Of a stretch of DNA of 64,000 bases, positions 50,952 to 62,451 are shown piece after piece. The DNA is taken from the NCBI GenBank assembly GCA_008933995.1, contig WARS01000012.1, positions 5,952,001 through 6,016,000 on the forward strand. The letters run 5' to 3'. Under the pieces are notes generated by a model, which was not told where the DNA came from, ran no database searches, and worked only from the letters and a program-made list of their open reading frames with translations. The number at the start of each line of letters is the position of its first letter. Within the stretch, counting starts at the first letter, position 1. The position numbers and the translations under genes are program-made. This DNA is from Datnioides undecimradiatus. Taxonomy: Eukaryota > Chordata > Actinopteri > Lobotiformes > Datnioididae.

Positions 50952-51043
50952 CTAGGTCAGAGTTTTGGCAGTCAGCAAACTAACTATCAGGATAACTAGT
51001 GAGATCAACTGGGAAGATGCACTGCTTGCTTTCATCTTTACGT
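50952..51043 (-). CDS. Copy B exon 24: C-terminal GPI-type signal and stop
   Basis: DVKMKASSASSQ, then LISLVILIVSLLTAKTLT-stop. Small residues before a hydrophobic end fit a GPI signal. Acceptor ctcttgcag. Confidence 0.85.
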
Positions 51044-54000
51044 CTGCAAGAGAACAACCAAAGTTTACATATAATATATCAGTCCAGTTCTGTGTTGTCA
51101 CAGTACAAAGATTTTGAAAAGATAAGATACTTTACCTGTTCTCTCTGGCATCAGGACTAGTGGTCCTAGTGAGATGTCTGTAGTGGCGTGGTATGATACG
51201 TCCCTCTGAACTCGCCTTAGGTGACCAGGGTAGCAGTGCTGCAGGAATCCACCATTAGAGGCTTCTGATGATTTAATCATGCTATACACACACAACCACA
51301 GCGGTACTTACAGCAGAGCAGTTTCTGTGGCTCAGAAGACACAGGTGGACCTGGCAGTGCAGGTAAATGGATGAAAAGTTAGTAAAGGTGAACATCCTGA
51401 AGGAGAAACGGGCCCAAGTGGAGATGCCATTCTGAACCAGCTCTACTGTACCATCTCCTGGATTAGGACACCTGGAAGACAGCGGAGAAGTTATAATGTT
51501 GTTAGCAGGATAATAAAGACAAATAACAGCTTGTAAAAAAAAAGATGGTGGGTGGAGATAGTAAAGAGAGGAATTCATTGTTTATTTGGACAAGGAAGAA
51601 CAAGAAATCTGCATGCTAAGACAAAGTTAAAATTGTTTATTAACTGTGCACTAATGAGATCCCAGCGGACAGGATAGCCAGCGATGTTGACTGGCGTGGC
51701 CCAGCAAGAGTCCAGAATGGTGGAGATCTGCCGTTCATCAACTCCCTCTGTCCGCACTTCAATGTACAACCTCTGGTCAATTTCCATTTCTATGTTCCTG
51801 TCACTGGTCAGGGGGAAATGGAATCCAGCGTCCTGATAGGGGATCATTCTCATATGATATTGTCCACGGCCAGATGGAAGCTTCTTCCTCACAATGCTAC
51901 AAAAAACAATGCATAGAGTGACTACTCATAAGACTACAATTACAGACTCTAATTCCTCTAAACCCACTGAAAGGTTTTTGGTAACTTCCATGTGCAAGAG
52001 TTACTCATTAGTTAAGGTTTGACAGTTGTGCAGTCAATACAATTCATGTAAAATGTGCTGATCAAAGTATTCCTAGGATATATCATCATGTTGTCAGTGT
52101 TGGAGGGGACCAGTCTATCTCTAAGCTCTGGCCTATGCATAAAATGTTCCCAGTAAAAAGGACTGTGGTCATTTTAATTTAGTTAACAACACCACACAAT
52201 CAAAGAAAGTGATCAGAGAAAACATGCACCTCTCTACAGGGTTGATGCCCACATCCATAGACAGAGCCTGCGCCAGCGGATATTCACAGGAGAAATGCAG
52301 ATGAATATTTCTCTGGCGGCTGATTAGACCTCCATGGGAGTCCACGTCACCCTGGATAGTGTTCTCATAAATGAAGTGAGTTCCATTGCTCTTAAAATTA
52401 AAAGAGCAGAGTGGTATAAATGAATTTTAGTTGTACATGTATTATATAGAAACTTCACATCTAAAATCACAATGAGTCTGGATTCAGAGTCTGTGGACTG
52501 TACCCTGAGAACTGTCCCACACAGCTGGTCATCATTGTTAAAGTGGAAGACCAGTCGTCCATCCTGGAGAGTCCCATTGCAGGCATCATCCCGAAGATGG
52601 AGGGCATCAGAGTGGAAGCCAGCTTCAAACAGCTGGCAGCGTGACACTGACATGGTGCCTGAACTACTGACACAAGTGATTGACGAGTCTATCAAAGAAA
52701 GATGTATGCATTAAAATATAGTATGTTTAAGCTTGTATTTACAAAAGCTGTTTTCAAGTTTAAGCTGAAAATAATTGCCTAGAAAAGTTGTCAGTTATAA
52801 ACGCAACTATTTTATTGTGTTTCTTATTTATTGAGAGGATTTGCCCTCACCATAGCTCTCATTGTTGGGCCGATGGTGGTGCTCATCACAGAAGCAGCCA
52901 TAAACACCGTCTTTCTCACCACACCACTCATACTCTGTGCAGTCCAGCTGTTCACAGGGGTCTGACTCAGCTATGGAAATAGAGGGGAAAGAGGAAACAA
53001 GAGTTGATGAAAGTGAAATAACACAAGAAACAGAAAAACAAATCACAATCTCTATCAGTCTAAGGTTTAATGTCTCATTCATCTTTGCTGTTCACTAGTC
53101 CAGTGTAAACATACCACACTGCAAAGCAGGGCGCCATTCTGGGATGTCCAACCCCAGAACAGAGCAGGTTTTCTCATAGGCTGAGACAGCAGTGCACAGC
53201 ATGCCATTGGCTGGAGTGTAGAGGCAGAGATCATATACACAGGAACTGAAAAATGGCTGTGGGTCAGAGTGCAGGTGACAGGCACTGAATGGACCGCTAG
53301 TGTTGGTGATGACACTGCAGAGCTGAGAGTATTCCTCTATAAATGGACAGTCATTCAATCCATCACCACTCTCATCATCAGTGGATCCACATCTGAAATG
53401 ACACATGCTTCTATTACTGTCTGCTAAAGTATCCATAAAATTATCTATACTGTCTTTTACAACACCTCACCCTGGTTGGCTTGTGGGTGCCTTCCAGCTG
53501 TGTCCAAACTCATTGTCATTTTGTGCTGATGTGCCATTGGGCAAGACTATGTCATCTGCAGCATCATTGTTGAAGTTTCCACACATCCCAGTGACTCTAT
53601 TATGACGATTTTGGCCTATTCTGACAAGTAAAGTACTTTGGCCATCATACTGAACAAACAGATCGATGGCATCAACTGTTATGTAGCTTCCCTGCCTTAC
53701 CACCTGTGCTAAGGTTCCTGCAGTTGCCGGAAGAGACACCTCACCCCCATTTACCTGGAGGGATAAGACATTAGAGTGAGAGACAGTGAGAGATGGACAA
53801 GAAGTAGAAATGCTCTTTCACCAATATTAAAGACAGATAAAGAAATTTATATTAAAAAATTATTTACCATGACTCTCTTGTTGGGTCCAATCCTGATGTA
53901 TTCACTCTCTGGATCGTTTGAGAGGTATATATCCACTGCTGATACAAATGACACACGGTTGTTGCCACGGTGATTATTTGTCGCTATTACCCGAAACTGG

Positions 54001-57000
54001 GTCTCATTTGTGTGGTGGCTCACGCTCTCAGTAATAATGTAAGAGCATGTGCCCTGGAAATGAGCCAGTGCCCCATCAAAGGTGATGTAGTGTGGGTCTC
54101 CCCATACAGTGCAGGTAGACATTGTATCGAAACAGCCCAGCTGACCATTTCTGATGGTGCACTCTTGTGCAGGTGTGCAAGATGCAGCAGAACAGCGCAG
54201 GTCATTGGGGGCATGGCACTCGCATCGCTGAGAACAACCTTGTTTCCAGAAGGATTCACCAGCCTTTACCACATTAAAAAAAGAGATGCATGAAAAATTA
54301 TAAAATTGGACATGTGTTACATTAAAAAACAAGACTGCAGCTTAGGGGGAAAGGGTACAGACAGACGAGGTATCATCATGACTTAACACTGAAATAAATG
54401 CTCATTATACTGTAAAATAAAATTAGTATGTCCCTACATACTGGACTTCATTGACTTCATGAAACAAACTAAATGTTTGCAAATCCCTCTATTAGTTAAG
54501 CCAAAGTAGGAGCCAACCCCAGATCCATACTTAGCAGCAAAGCCATAACTAGCCGGCTTTGTATCACTGTTAACTAACATTAGTGAAAAACTCGCACAAA
54601 TCACTAGTTATGCACCTCTGTTTTGTATAGTTGCTTATTTTATTGTTGGCTGCAAACAAGACGTTTGCTACAATTTCTGTCAGTATAATGGATCTCGTTA
54701 GCATGTGAAGTTTGGCAAGGTAGATAACTAACAGTCACTTAGATATGGTTTCTAATCATCACAGTTTCTTAGCAATCAAGCTAAGGTTACTTTGCAAACA
54801 GCTGCAAAGTCATTTTAAAACAGCAAGCCAAGCAATTTTTTAGCCAAAACAGTCATGGGAGTCTAAATGAACTAAGTGAAATGTGCTTAAGACATTTATT
54901 ACAGTACCAGACTATCTGTACCTAACAGATGTACACATACAAGATACAATCACATTGAAATGTAATCACATTAGAATCTATCAGATTAATTGGCATAGCT
55001 TTGAAATCTAGTATTTTATTAACTCACATTATAGTAGAAGCCATCATATTGGCAGCCACAACTCTCCACAGGGACACATCTTGCCCCACTCTTCGCAAAG
55101 CCTCGGTTACAGAAACATCCCTCAGAGCAAACCTGCTCACAGATGGCATTAATGCTGCTGGCACAGGTGTGGCCGCAGTCAGTACCACACAGCTCATAAT
55201 GGCTGTTAGCTGGACAATCAAGTCCTTAACAAATGAGGAAATAAATAATGGATGTCAGAGGGAGAGTTTTTTTTTTTAAAAAACACATCATAATTATTTA
55301 TTAGGCTGTTGGTATGATAAATAACAGGCTGAGTGTTTAACTTACTGCAGGTGGTGTTCTGTCTCCAAGGGTAGATTCGAACATTAGCAGACTGACAGGC
55401 ACTGACATATGCCTGAATGGCCCTGCACAGAAGATCTTGGCCTCCATTTCCCGACACACAAACGTCAAATACACAGTCATTGAAATATGGTGCTGGGTCC
55501 ACCACCTCATGGCAAAAGCTGAAGGGACCATTGGTTGCCTGAATCACCTCACACTGAGCTCTAGCAGGCAGGTCATTTGTACATTGTGGACAGGAAGAGC
55601 CACAGCCATCACTGCAGGTGTAGTTGCCAGCCACCTTCCATGCTCTCCCAAACTCATGTGGAGTGGTGACTATCGTTCCAGATGGGGTGTAAAACTCATC
55701 ACTTCGATTTCCATTGAAGTTTCCACAAAGTCCACATGTTTGTCCACTATAAATGATAACAATAAGAGAAGCATATATTGTCATTAACCAGATCACAAAT
55801 TCAACCAGTTAGTAAATCAAACCTTTTTTGTATTGCACCTTTTATATAGCTTTGTGCCATTCAAAGTAGTTTATTGATGACTAACAAGCTCATTAGAGAG
55901 TACAAATGTGAACATGAAAATGGTCTAAGGTCTACACACGTGAAAAAATGAAATAATAATTTAATATCTAATAAAAGTAGGAAAAACACAAGAGACAATA
56001 ACAATTCACAGATAGGAAAATGAATCCAATTGCATAAAGGATCATGAAACTAATCAAAAGTCAGTTAAATGATGATGATTGGATTTTAAGTTTATGCAAA
56101 CCTGTAATTTGAAGGCACAGAGATAGACACTGTAGTCCTTCCATCATATCTGACACTCAGACCAAAATCAGCACTGACAAATGTGCGAGATCCACTTGCA
56201 TAGATGGACACACGACCTCCATTCAAGAGAACTGGTAAATTTTTAGCTATCCCATTGACCTGAGAAAAAGTTTGTGTGTTAAAACCTGAATGACATTGTA
56301 TTTTGTAATACTGACACATAAGATCTTAAAAAATATGCTAACAATAAACTGCTGCTCTTATAACATAAATAACATATTTTCAGAAACCCAGATGCATAGA
56401 GTGAGACATCATCTCTTGAAAAATAAACTTTCAAGTTCTCTCTGAAGAACAAATTATTTTTTAGCCAACTATATGAAGCCTTAAAAAAATTGATCTCCTC
56501 TGAAGATTAAGAACATCACTAATGGTTAAAAAAAGGTTATACTCACCTCTACAATTCCACTGCTGTCCCCTGACATATGAATTTGATAGCCCCACAAATT
56601 CACAAAAACTTCTGATGTGACTGAAACTGTCAGCCCCCTCCATGGCTCATTTTTAGCTTCCACTGAAAACTGGTGGAGACCACTAGTGGCATTACAAAGT
56701 GTTGCCAGGACATAGCGGCAGGTTCCCTGAAAGTCGTAGGCCTTGCCATCAAAGGTGAGATAGTGGGGATCCCCAGAGGCAGAGCAGGTGCCATGTGGGC
56801 TGGGATGGCAGCCAAACTCACCCTCCACCACACGGCAGGATTCTTGAGAACCACAGGAGTTGGGTAAACAACGGACTACGCCAGTAGTGCCATCACACGT
56901 GCACAAACTCTGACATTCCTGGCCATCCCAGAACTGTTCACCTCCTCGCCGATAGCGTCCTTGGTGATAACATCCACAAGCTGTTGGTGGCACACACTGG

Positions 57001-60000
57001 TTGCCACTAAGGACAAAACCATCATCACATTGGCAACCTTCCTGGCACACAGTATTACAGGTGAAAGGGAAAGAGAGGCTGGGGCAGGCGGAAGGACAAG
57101 TGGTTCCACAGAGTTGATAATGGCTGTTTAGAGGGCAGGTTTGCTCTGGAAAAACAAATAGATTAGTTCAGAAAAGTCATTGGATTCATTTAAATTAAAG
57201 CCAATAGGGAGTTAATTGCTCACCACAGCCAGTTGCATTCCTCCAGTGTCCTAGGGTAACGCCCTTGTGTTGACATATTAGAGCATAATCTCGTAAGACC
57301 TCACATACTGCTGATGCTGGGTCTCTGGAGGCTCTAACAATCGCCACACATGCGTTCACATGCTGCAATGGGTCCTCCCTGGCCCAACATGGGGCAAACG
57401 GCCCATGGGGTGAGCGAAGAATGTCACAGTACTCACTAGAATTGTTATTTGTTGAATTTTGGTTTACATTTTCGATGCAGTGTGCAGCAAGGGAACCATC
57501 TCGCCAACTGTCCCCAAACACCTGGGAGCTGTTAACCAGGATGCCATTGGGTGTGCGGAAGTCATCATGCGGGTGACCATTGTAATCCCCACAAAGTCCA
57601 CCTAGTGAGCCAAAGTAGATACCAGGTGCAGTGACTCGCACAAAGTGTGGCCAAACTGTCTGCACAGTCACACCAAAGGAGGTGCGAAGGATGATACTAT
57701 GAATGCTGCTGTGGTAGATTTGGATTCGATTAGATGCTGAGCTGAATGGTAGTCCAATCCTCTGGCCATCAACCTAAAAGGCCATTTTAACACCAAGTGT
57801 CAGATTTACATGATGAAAAGATTTTCATACCAAATTTTTTGTAACCTTTGGAGTCACTCACCTCAACTGCGCTACCTGTCATCTCAATGGACACCTGTGT
57901 TCCTTCTGCCTCAAACTTAAGCAACCGGGCAAAACCCTGTTGACCTCTGGGCACTTTTTCTGCTGTCACTACAAAGTGGGGGTTATTGGACAGTCCCATT
58001 ACTTTGGCAAGCGTCAGTCGACATGCCCCAGGGTACTGGTATGTGAGTCCATCAAATGTGTAATATGACCCTGGGCCCCTTGTCCAGCATGTTGCATAGC
58101 TGTTAGGTTGGCATCCTCTTTCTCCTTCCACCACACTGCAAGACTCATGTGGACCACAACCATGGGAACGACAGGTCATGGAGCCATAACTGCAGCTGCA
58201 ACGTCTCCCACAGTCCTGATCTAGAATTACAGTTTCTCCAGATCGGTAGTAGCGACCTTCAAAGCTGCAGCCACACTCAGAATAAGGGACACAGACCCCG
58301 GCACTAAGGATGTAGCCTGAATTACAGATGCAGCTCTCCTGGGCAGGGAGTGGACAGTTCTGGGTAGAATTAGGATTGACACAAGTAGCTGGACATCCTG
58401 TACCTTGTGGCTCAAAGTGGCTGTTGGACGGGCAAGGGATCTCTACACAATAAAACAATAACATTGACTTTTACGTAATGTACAAATTATCCAAGTTTAA
58501 TTCAAATTTATGTTTTTTAAGACAGACATACCACAAAATCCTTGTCTTCTCCAGCTTGGGAGCTGTATGCCACTCTGTTGACACTGACTTGCATATGCAT
58601 TTAGGGCTCGGCATAGAATAGGTTGGTACCCTTGTCCTACACACAGATCAAACACACAGCTCTCCACAAACGTCCATGGGGGAAGTTGCTGGTGGCAAAC
58701 AGCAAAAGGTCCAGAACTACTCTGGAGGATACCGCAATAGTTTGTATTGCTGTATAAAGTTTCCTGATCCTGAGGGCAGGCAGCACAGCTCAGACCTCCA
58801 CATCGTGCCACACAGCCAGGCTCATCGTCCCCTGATGTCTGCCAGCTGTTGGCAAAAACCACATCAGAACTCACAACCTCTCCCTGACGAGTTTGAAAGT
58901 CATCTCCAGGGTTATTGTTGAAGTTTCCACACAGACCACATGTTGCATTTTGGTAAGCATAGGGCACACTGATCCTGACATAATGGTTGGTGTCATAGGA
59001 CACCTCCAAGCCGAAGTCAGTATTGATGATCACAGAAAAACCTGACTCATAAACTTGGACAGAACCATTGCGAATGGACATCGGAGTGGCCACAAAGTTC
59101 CCATTAACCTGTAAGTACACAATAAGACACAAGAATAAAAATTAAAATTTGATTGAAACAAAAATAAATCAGTGTAGGATTGGTCATTCATGCTAACCTT
59201 GGCCATACCAGGACGTCCCTTGACAAGCTCAATAGTTTCATTGTAGACATAGACTTTGACCAATCGTGTCCAGGAAACATGAGTGCTGCCCCGGTGCTCG
59301 TTCTTGCCCTCAACTCTGTAGTAGGGTAGATCTTGACCACATTGCTCAGAAAGAACATAAGTGCATGTGCCCTGGAAGTGAAACAGTTTGCCATCGAAGG
59401 TATAGTAATGTGGATCGCCACTTATGGTGCAGGTGCGCCTCTGCACTGTCTGGCAGGAGAAATGAAAGGTACTTGGCCGACAGATTTGTGAAAAGGAACA
59501 TGGTTGTCTGAGGCACCGCAGGCCTGATGAGGTGCAAGTGCATTTCTGCGCACATGTACTGTCGCTCCAGAACGAGTCACCTTGCTGTACTGGTTGTCCT
59601 TTCAAGAAAATAAAAATGAAAAGGCATTAATTTTGAAATGAAAACATTATTACCAATTCATTCATTTAATTCCATCCATACCCTCATTGAATGGAGGTCA
59701 CATGTGCGCATTAATGTAAACTACCTAGTACATACCTTCGAAAGTACAGTCTATCAAGCCATCATATGTCCGGAAAGCCCAGCGACCTGGGACATTGACA
59801 TTGCTGCTCAGGCGGAAATTTGAGTTGCTGCCTGTTGCATTGTCAGAGAATGATCCAGGAATGACGAAGTGGTGTGTAGAGTTGATTGTGTCATATCCAG
59901 CCTAAAATTCATGTCACGCGGGTGTTTTTTAAATTTGTCAAGTGTCTTTACTGTCTTTAAATTTAAACATGGTAATTTAAAACATGTAGTAATTTGAATA

Positions 60001-62451
60001 TGAATTTAATGGCGCTAACCTGTACACTGCGAGATGTTAAGGCTATTATCCCATAGTTCATCAGCACAAATGAGTACCGGCCCCCAGAGATCAAGACTGC
60101 TTGGACTGTAGTTTGCTGAAAAAAATTGTCATGCATTTTTCTAGGTAACTATGGTAACAGATAAACCACACATACACACTGTATGGAAGTCCACATTTAG
60201 AATAAGATCACTTACTGTTCCAGTGGTTGGATAGTAGGCCACTTCATACCATGTTGCAACAAACACCCAATCGGCATTGAAGTTCAACCCCAAGAAGTAC
60301 CTATTAATGTCCTGTGTAGCTTGTTGGAGGACAGTCCCACTTGTGTATTGGTTGTAGTAGACCTGACCATTTTGTCTGTTGTCTAAATCTGTCCAGAATG
60401 GAGCGATGATGTCTCTGGATCCATACAGTGGAAACATTTGAGGTGAGTAACTACTCCATGGACTGCTAAATGTGAGGTGTCCATTGTGGTTCACCTGAAA
60501 ACAAGTAAACAGGGTCAGACAAAATAATTTGTTGTCATCAAATGAAGTTAGTGACAACTGCAAGTTATTAAATATCAACCAATTTATTGTCACAGTATTT
60601 TTTTTTTAAATTATTGATACATATATTTATTGACAATTAACTCCAATTCTTATATAATAGCTCAATATGATTTTTTTTCTGTTTAAGATGAAGCATATAA
60701 GAAAATCTTCAAACCATATGGACATTGCAGTTTTCTAAAATTATTATTACATACATATATCTGATTATATGACCGCCCGAAGTAAAGAAAAGGGCGTTGC
60801 AGAAGAATTTGAGGAGAGCTTCCATCATCAGATTGAGAGCTGGTTGTTCCAGAAATTGGGTAGAGGGGTCCTGGAAAGAATGATACATATTTTCAAAAAA
60901 AAATATAGACTGATCATTCATATTGGCCTATTTGGCAAATGTTGCACAGTGTTTAAAAAAGCATCAAATCTAACCTTTTATATCCATGCTTGATGTTATG
61001 TGCAGAATGTGCTTTTTGTATGTTTTTTTAACCCATTTAATAAAATATAGTGATCAGGTAAAAAAAAAAAAAAAAAATTACTGCAGACATTTGGCAAGTG
61101 ATACAAATAGAGGTCCTAATGTAAGTGACTGTTCACTGTCATAACAGAATCCATGTACAGGAGTTAATGTCTGCTGTCTGTTGCCATCTGTTTAGGACAT
61201 GTGAAATACCAATGCATAAAATATACATTTCAAAAATTTTTAAAGTTGACTTGATAAGCTCCTGCTAACGCCTTCGCTTCAAAGTTAGCCATTCTCACTT
61301 ACAAAGACACAATAATACAACAATAACTGTGACTCAGTGATAAAATGTATAAAGTATAAATACAAAGTAGAAATGTATAACATATGTATATGTATAAAAT
61401 ATAAAGTACAAAAGGTTTGTGCTTCAGATTTTGAAATTATTAACTGTTTAGCCTTTTAAGATTATAAACAAATGAAAACCAAAAGAACTTACCTAGAGAC
61501 TGAGGAGTCACTGGACCTATGGAAACAAACAAATCAGTGACCATTGGCTATACTGAGAAATAGTGCATAGTGTTTGACCATTTGTAGACTGCCACACCTA
61601 ACCTTTGATATCCTTGATCTTATACTAAAAATGTTCTTTTCAGGTTTTTTGTATGTTTTTTTTTAATCCAACATATTGACCACCTAGAATAGACCTATTT
61701 CACTGCAGACCCTTTTGTCAAAGCAGTAAAAGCACAGATGTAAATGAAAACAATAAAAAAAACTGCATTCCATTAAGTTCTAGAGGCCTGATCATGTCCT
61801 TGCTAGGTCACTGTAATGACATACTGGGAAATTTGATGAAACTGATTCAGTGTTTGGAAATTTTATTTCACCTGTATTTTTCCCTCTATTAATAGTTAAT
61901 GTGCCTGCTGTGAAAATGATTTGTTTAAAGTGCAATTAAATTTAGACCTTAATTAAAACCTTTCTCACAGCAGCTGAAGTGTCAGTACAACATGATGATA
62001 TTGTAGGGTTCAGCAGAGTAAACTTCTGACCACATCCCAAGTGCAACCAGGGCAGGGGCAGTGAAACACAGCCTTTCAGACAGGTATTAAGTTACTCTTC
62101 AATTATGAAAAAATAATCAATAGCCTAATTTAGGTTTCAGCAAAGCTTGTGTGGTTCCTCCCCGACCTCCATACCTTTAGATATGAACAAATGAAACCAA
62201 CAATTTACCTAACCATTAACTTACATGAAGTCTGACGAGTTACCATACCAATTACCAAACAAATTTAAACAAAAAATTTGATAAATATCCCAGATTGTTA
62301 AAGACAATGAATGAAAGTAATTTATGGAAAACATGTAAATACATCATCAGAACTCAGAAGAGAACTTAATTGAATTGGGTTTAATTAAGTACTTACTTAT
62401 CATTCCCAAAATCAGCACAAGCAACATGATTTGACTTGCCATTCTTGCCAT
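50952..62451 (-). CDS. Alpha-tectorin-like protein, tandem copy B (24 coding exons)
   Basis: Exons in transcript order: 62451-62397, 61516-61493, 60870-60755, 60494-60216, 60115-60020, 59901-59736, 59598-59198, 59108-58532, 58442-57862, 57773-57224, 57145-56547, 56259-56102, 55746-55346, 55224-55028, 54263-53868, 53754-53471, 53392-53115, 52970-52851, 52688-52504, 52390-52230, 51896-51645, 51471-51312, 51238-51136 and 51043-50952. They total 6,231 nt, giving 2,076 residues without internal stops. Exon count, phases and domain order equal copy A; only exons 1, 9, 23 and 24 differ in length (+12, -3, +9, -15 nt). It is predicted to be secreted or GPI-tethered and to polymerise through ZP and VWD modules. 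Both copies look functional. Divergence is concentrated in NIDO, C8-1, C8-2 and the ZP N-half. Confidence 0.9.
51136..51238 (-). CDS. Copy B exon 23: ZP end and putative protease cleavage site
   Basis: HCYPGHLRRVQRDVSYHATT, then DISLGPLVLMPERTG. RRVQR before D fits R-X-X-R processing and is more basic than the copy A site. Phase 0 to 1. Confidence 0.87.
51312..51471 (-). CDS. Copy B exon 22: ZP-C continued
   Basis: CPNPGDGTVELVQNGIST, RFSFRMFTFTNFSSIYLHC and LLSHRNCSA. Phase 2 to 0. Confidence 0.92.
51645..51896 (-). CDS. Copy B exon 21: ZP-C
   Basis: SIVRKKLPSGRGQYHMRM, EMEIDQRLYIEVRTEGVD and ILDSCWATP. The frame requires the donor gttaat after GCACA; this unusual donor keeps exon length (252 nt) and phase equal to copy A. 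Confidence 0.85.
52230..52390 (-). CDS. Copy B exon 20: ZP-N/ZP-C junction
   Basis: SNGTHFIYENTIQGDV, SRQRNIHLHFSCEYPLAQ and SMDVGINPVE. It has His where copy A has the extra Cys. Phase 0 to 2. Confidence 0.9.
52504..52688 (-). CDS. Copy B exon 19: ZP-N subdomain
   Basis: DSSITCVSSSGTMSVSRC, DDACNGTLQDGRLVFHFNND and QLCGTVLR. Phase 1 to 0. Confidence 0.9.
52851..52970 (-). CDS. Copy B exon 18: EGF-like module
   Basis: AESDPCEQLDCTEYEWC and GVYGCFCDEHHHRPNNESY, phase 1/1, donor gtgagg. Confidence 0.85.
53115..53392 (-). CDS. Copy B exon 17: C8-4
   Basis: Same protein as copy A exon 17; only two synonymous differences, both at the 3' end (QCG and EWR codons). Confidence 0.92.
53471..53754 (-). 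CDS. Copy B exon 16: VWD4 second half
   Basis: One synonymous base differs from copy A exon 16. TGMCGNFNNDAADD ends the module. Phase 0 to 2. Confidence 0.92.
53868..54263 (-). CDS. Copy B exon 15: link and start of VWD4
   Basis: Identical in sequence to copy A exon 15. The acceptor here has a good pyrimidine tract (atctctttttttaatgtgg before taaag). Confidence 0.92.
55028..55224 (-). CDS. Copy B exon 14: TIL-3
   Basis: A TIL module running from the DCPANSHYELCGTDCGHTC-type start to SCGCQYDGFYYN; phase 1 to 0, donor gtgagt. The following intron is about 0.76 kb, without the LINE found in copy A. Confidence 0.9.
55346..55746 (-). CDS. Copy B exon 13: VWD3 end and C8-3
   Basis: QTCGLCGNFNGNRSDEFYTP, FNDCVFDVCV and LLCRAIQAYVSACQ. 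Phase 2 to 1. Confidence 0.92.
56102..56259 (-). CDS. Copy B exon 12: VWD3 middle
   Basis: VNGIAKNLPVLLNGGRVSIY, SADFGLSVRYDG and ISVPSNY. Phase 0 to 2; donor gtttgc is weak. Confidence 0.88.
56547..57145 (-). CDS. Copy B exon 11: TIL-2, link, start of VWD3
   Basis: TCPLNSHYQLCGTTCPSAC, QFWDGQECQSLCTC and CSASGDPHYLTFDGKAYDF. Phase 1 to 0. Confidence 0.92.
57224..57773 (-). CDS. Copy B exon 10: VWD2 second half and C8-2
   Basis: VDGQRIGLPFSS, GGLCGDYNGHPHDDFRTP, YCDILRSPHGPFAPCWAR and ACVAIVRASRDP. Phase 0 to 1. Confidence 0.92.
57862..58442 (-). CDS. Copy B exon 9: TIL-1, link, start of VWD2
   Basis: CPSNSHFEPQGTGCPATC, SECGC, CGRRCSCSYGSMTC and CWTRGPGSYYTFDG. One codon shorter than copy A at its end. 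The GDPHY motif is absent here as well. Confidence 0.92.
58532..59108 (-). CDS. Copy B exon 8: VWD1 second half and C8-1
   Basis: VNGNFVATPMSIRNG, ATCGLCGNFNNNPGDDF, YCGILQSS, ESCVFDLCVGQG and FCG. Many C8 replacements relative to copy A (for example ARCGGLSCAACPQDQ against AQCGGLDCAACTEDQ). Confidence 0.92.
59198..59598 (-). CDS. Copy B exon 7: VWFC-like link and first half of VWD1
   Basis: GDSFWSDSTCAQKCTC, CTISGDPHYYTFDGKLFHF and KNEHRGSTHVSW. Phase 1 to 0, 401 nt as in copy A. Confidence 0.9.
59736..59901 (-). CDS. Copy B exon 6: NIDO end
   Basis: AGYDTINSTHHFVIPGSF, NFRLSSNVNVPGRWAFRTYD and CTFEG. Phase 0 to 1. Confidence 0.85.
60020..60115 (-). CDS. Copy B exon 5: NIDO continuation
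   Basis: QTTVQAVLISGGRYSFVLMN, then YGIIALTSRSVQ. Phase 0/0, donor gttagc. Confidence 0.85.
60216..60494 (-). CDS. Copy B exon 4: NIDO domain core
   Basis: VNHNGHLTFSSPWSSYSPQ, IIAPFWTDLDNRQNGQVYYN and DWVFVATWYEVAYY. Phase 0/0. The loop after LTF differs strongly from copy A (DNPLSAHTAQRFPMH there). Confidence 0.9.
60755..60870 (-). CDS. Copy B exon 3: start of NIDO region
   Basis: LYPISGTTSSQSDDGSSP, then PFLYFGRSYNQIY. Phase 1 to 0. Confidence 0.85.
61493..61516 (-). CDS. Copy B exon 2: 24-nt microexon
   Basis: Codes SPVTPQSL with flanking codon halves; acceptor ccatag, donor gtaagt, phase 1/1, as in copy A. Confidence 0.75.
62397..62451 (-). CDS. Copy B exon 1: start codon and signal peptide
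   Basis: MARMASQIMLLVLILGMI, phase 1 donor gtaagt. A second in-frame ATG at codon 4 aligns with the copy A start, so the first three residues may not be used. Confidence 0.75.

Noticed and set aside
35684..62451. Naming the genes tecta, FCGBP or zonadhesin
   Set aside because: Domain order fits alpha-tectorin (NIDO plus ZP), which FCGBP and zonadhesin lack, but tandem copy number and position make a paralogue more likely than tecta itself; no symbol assigned.
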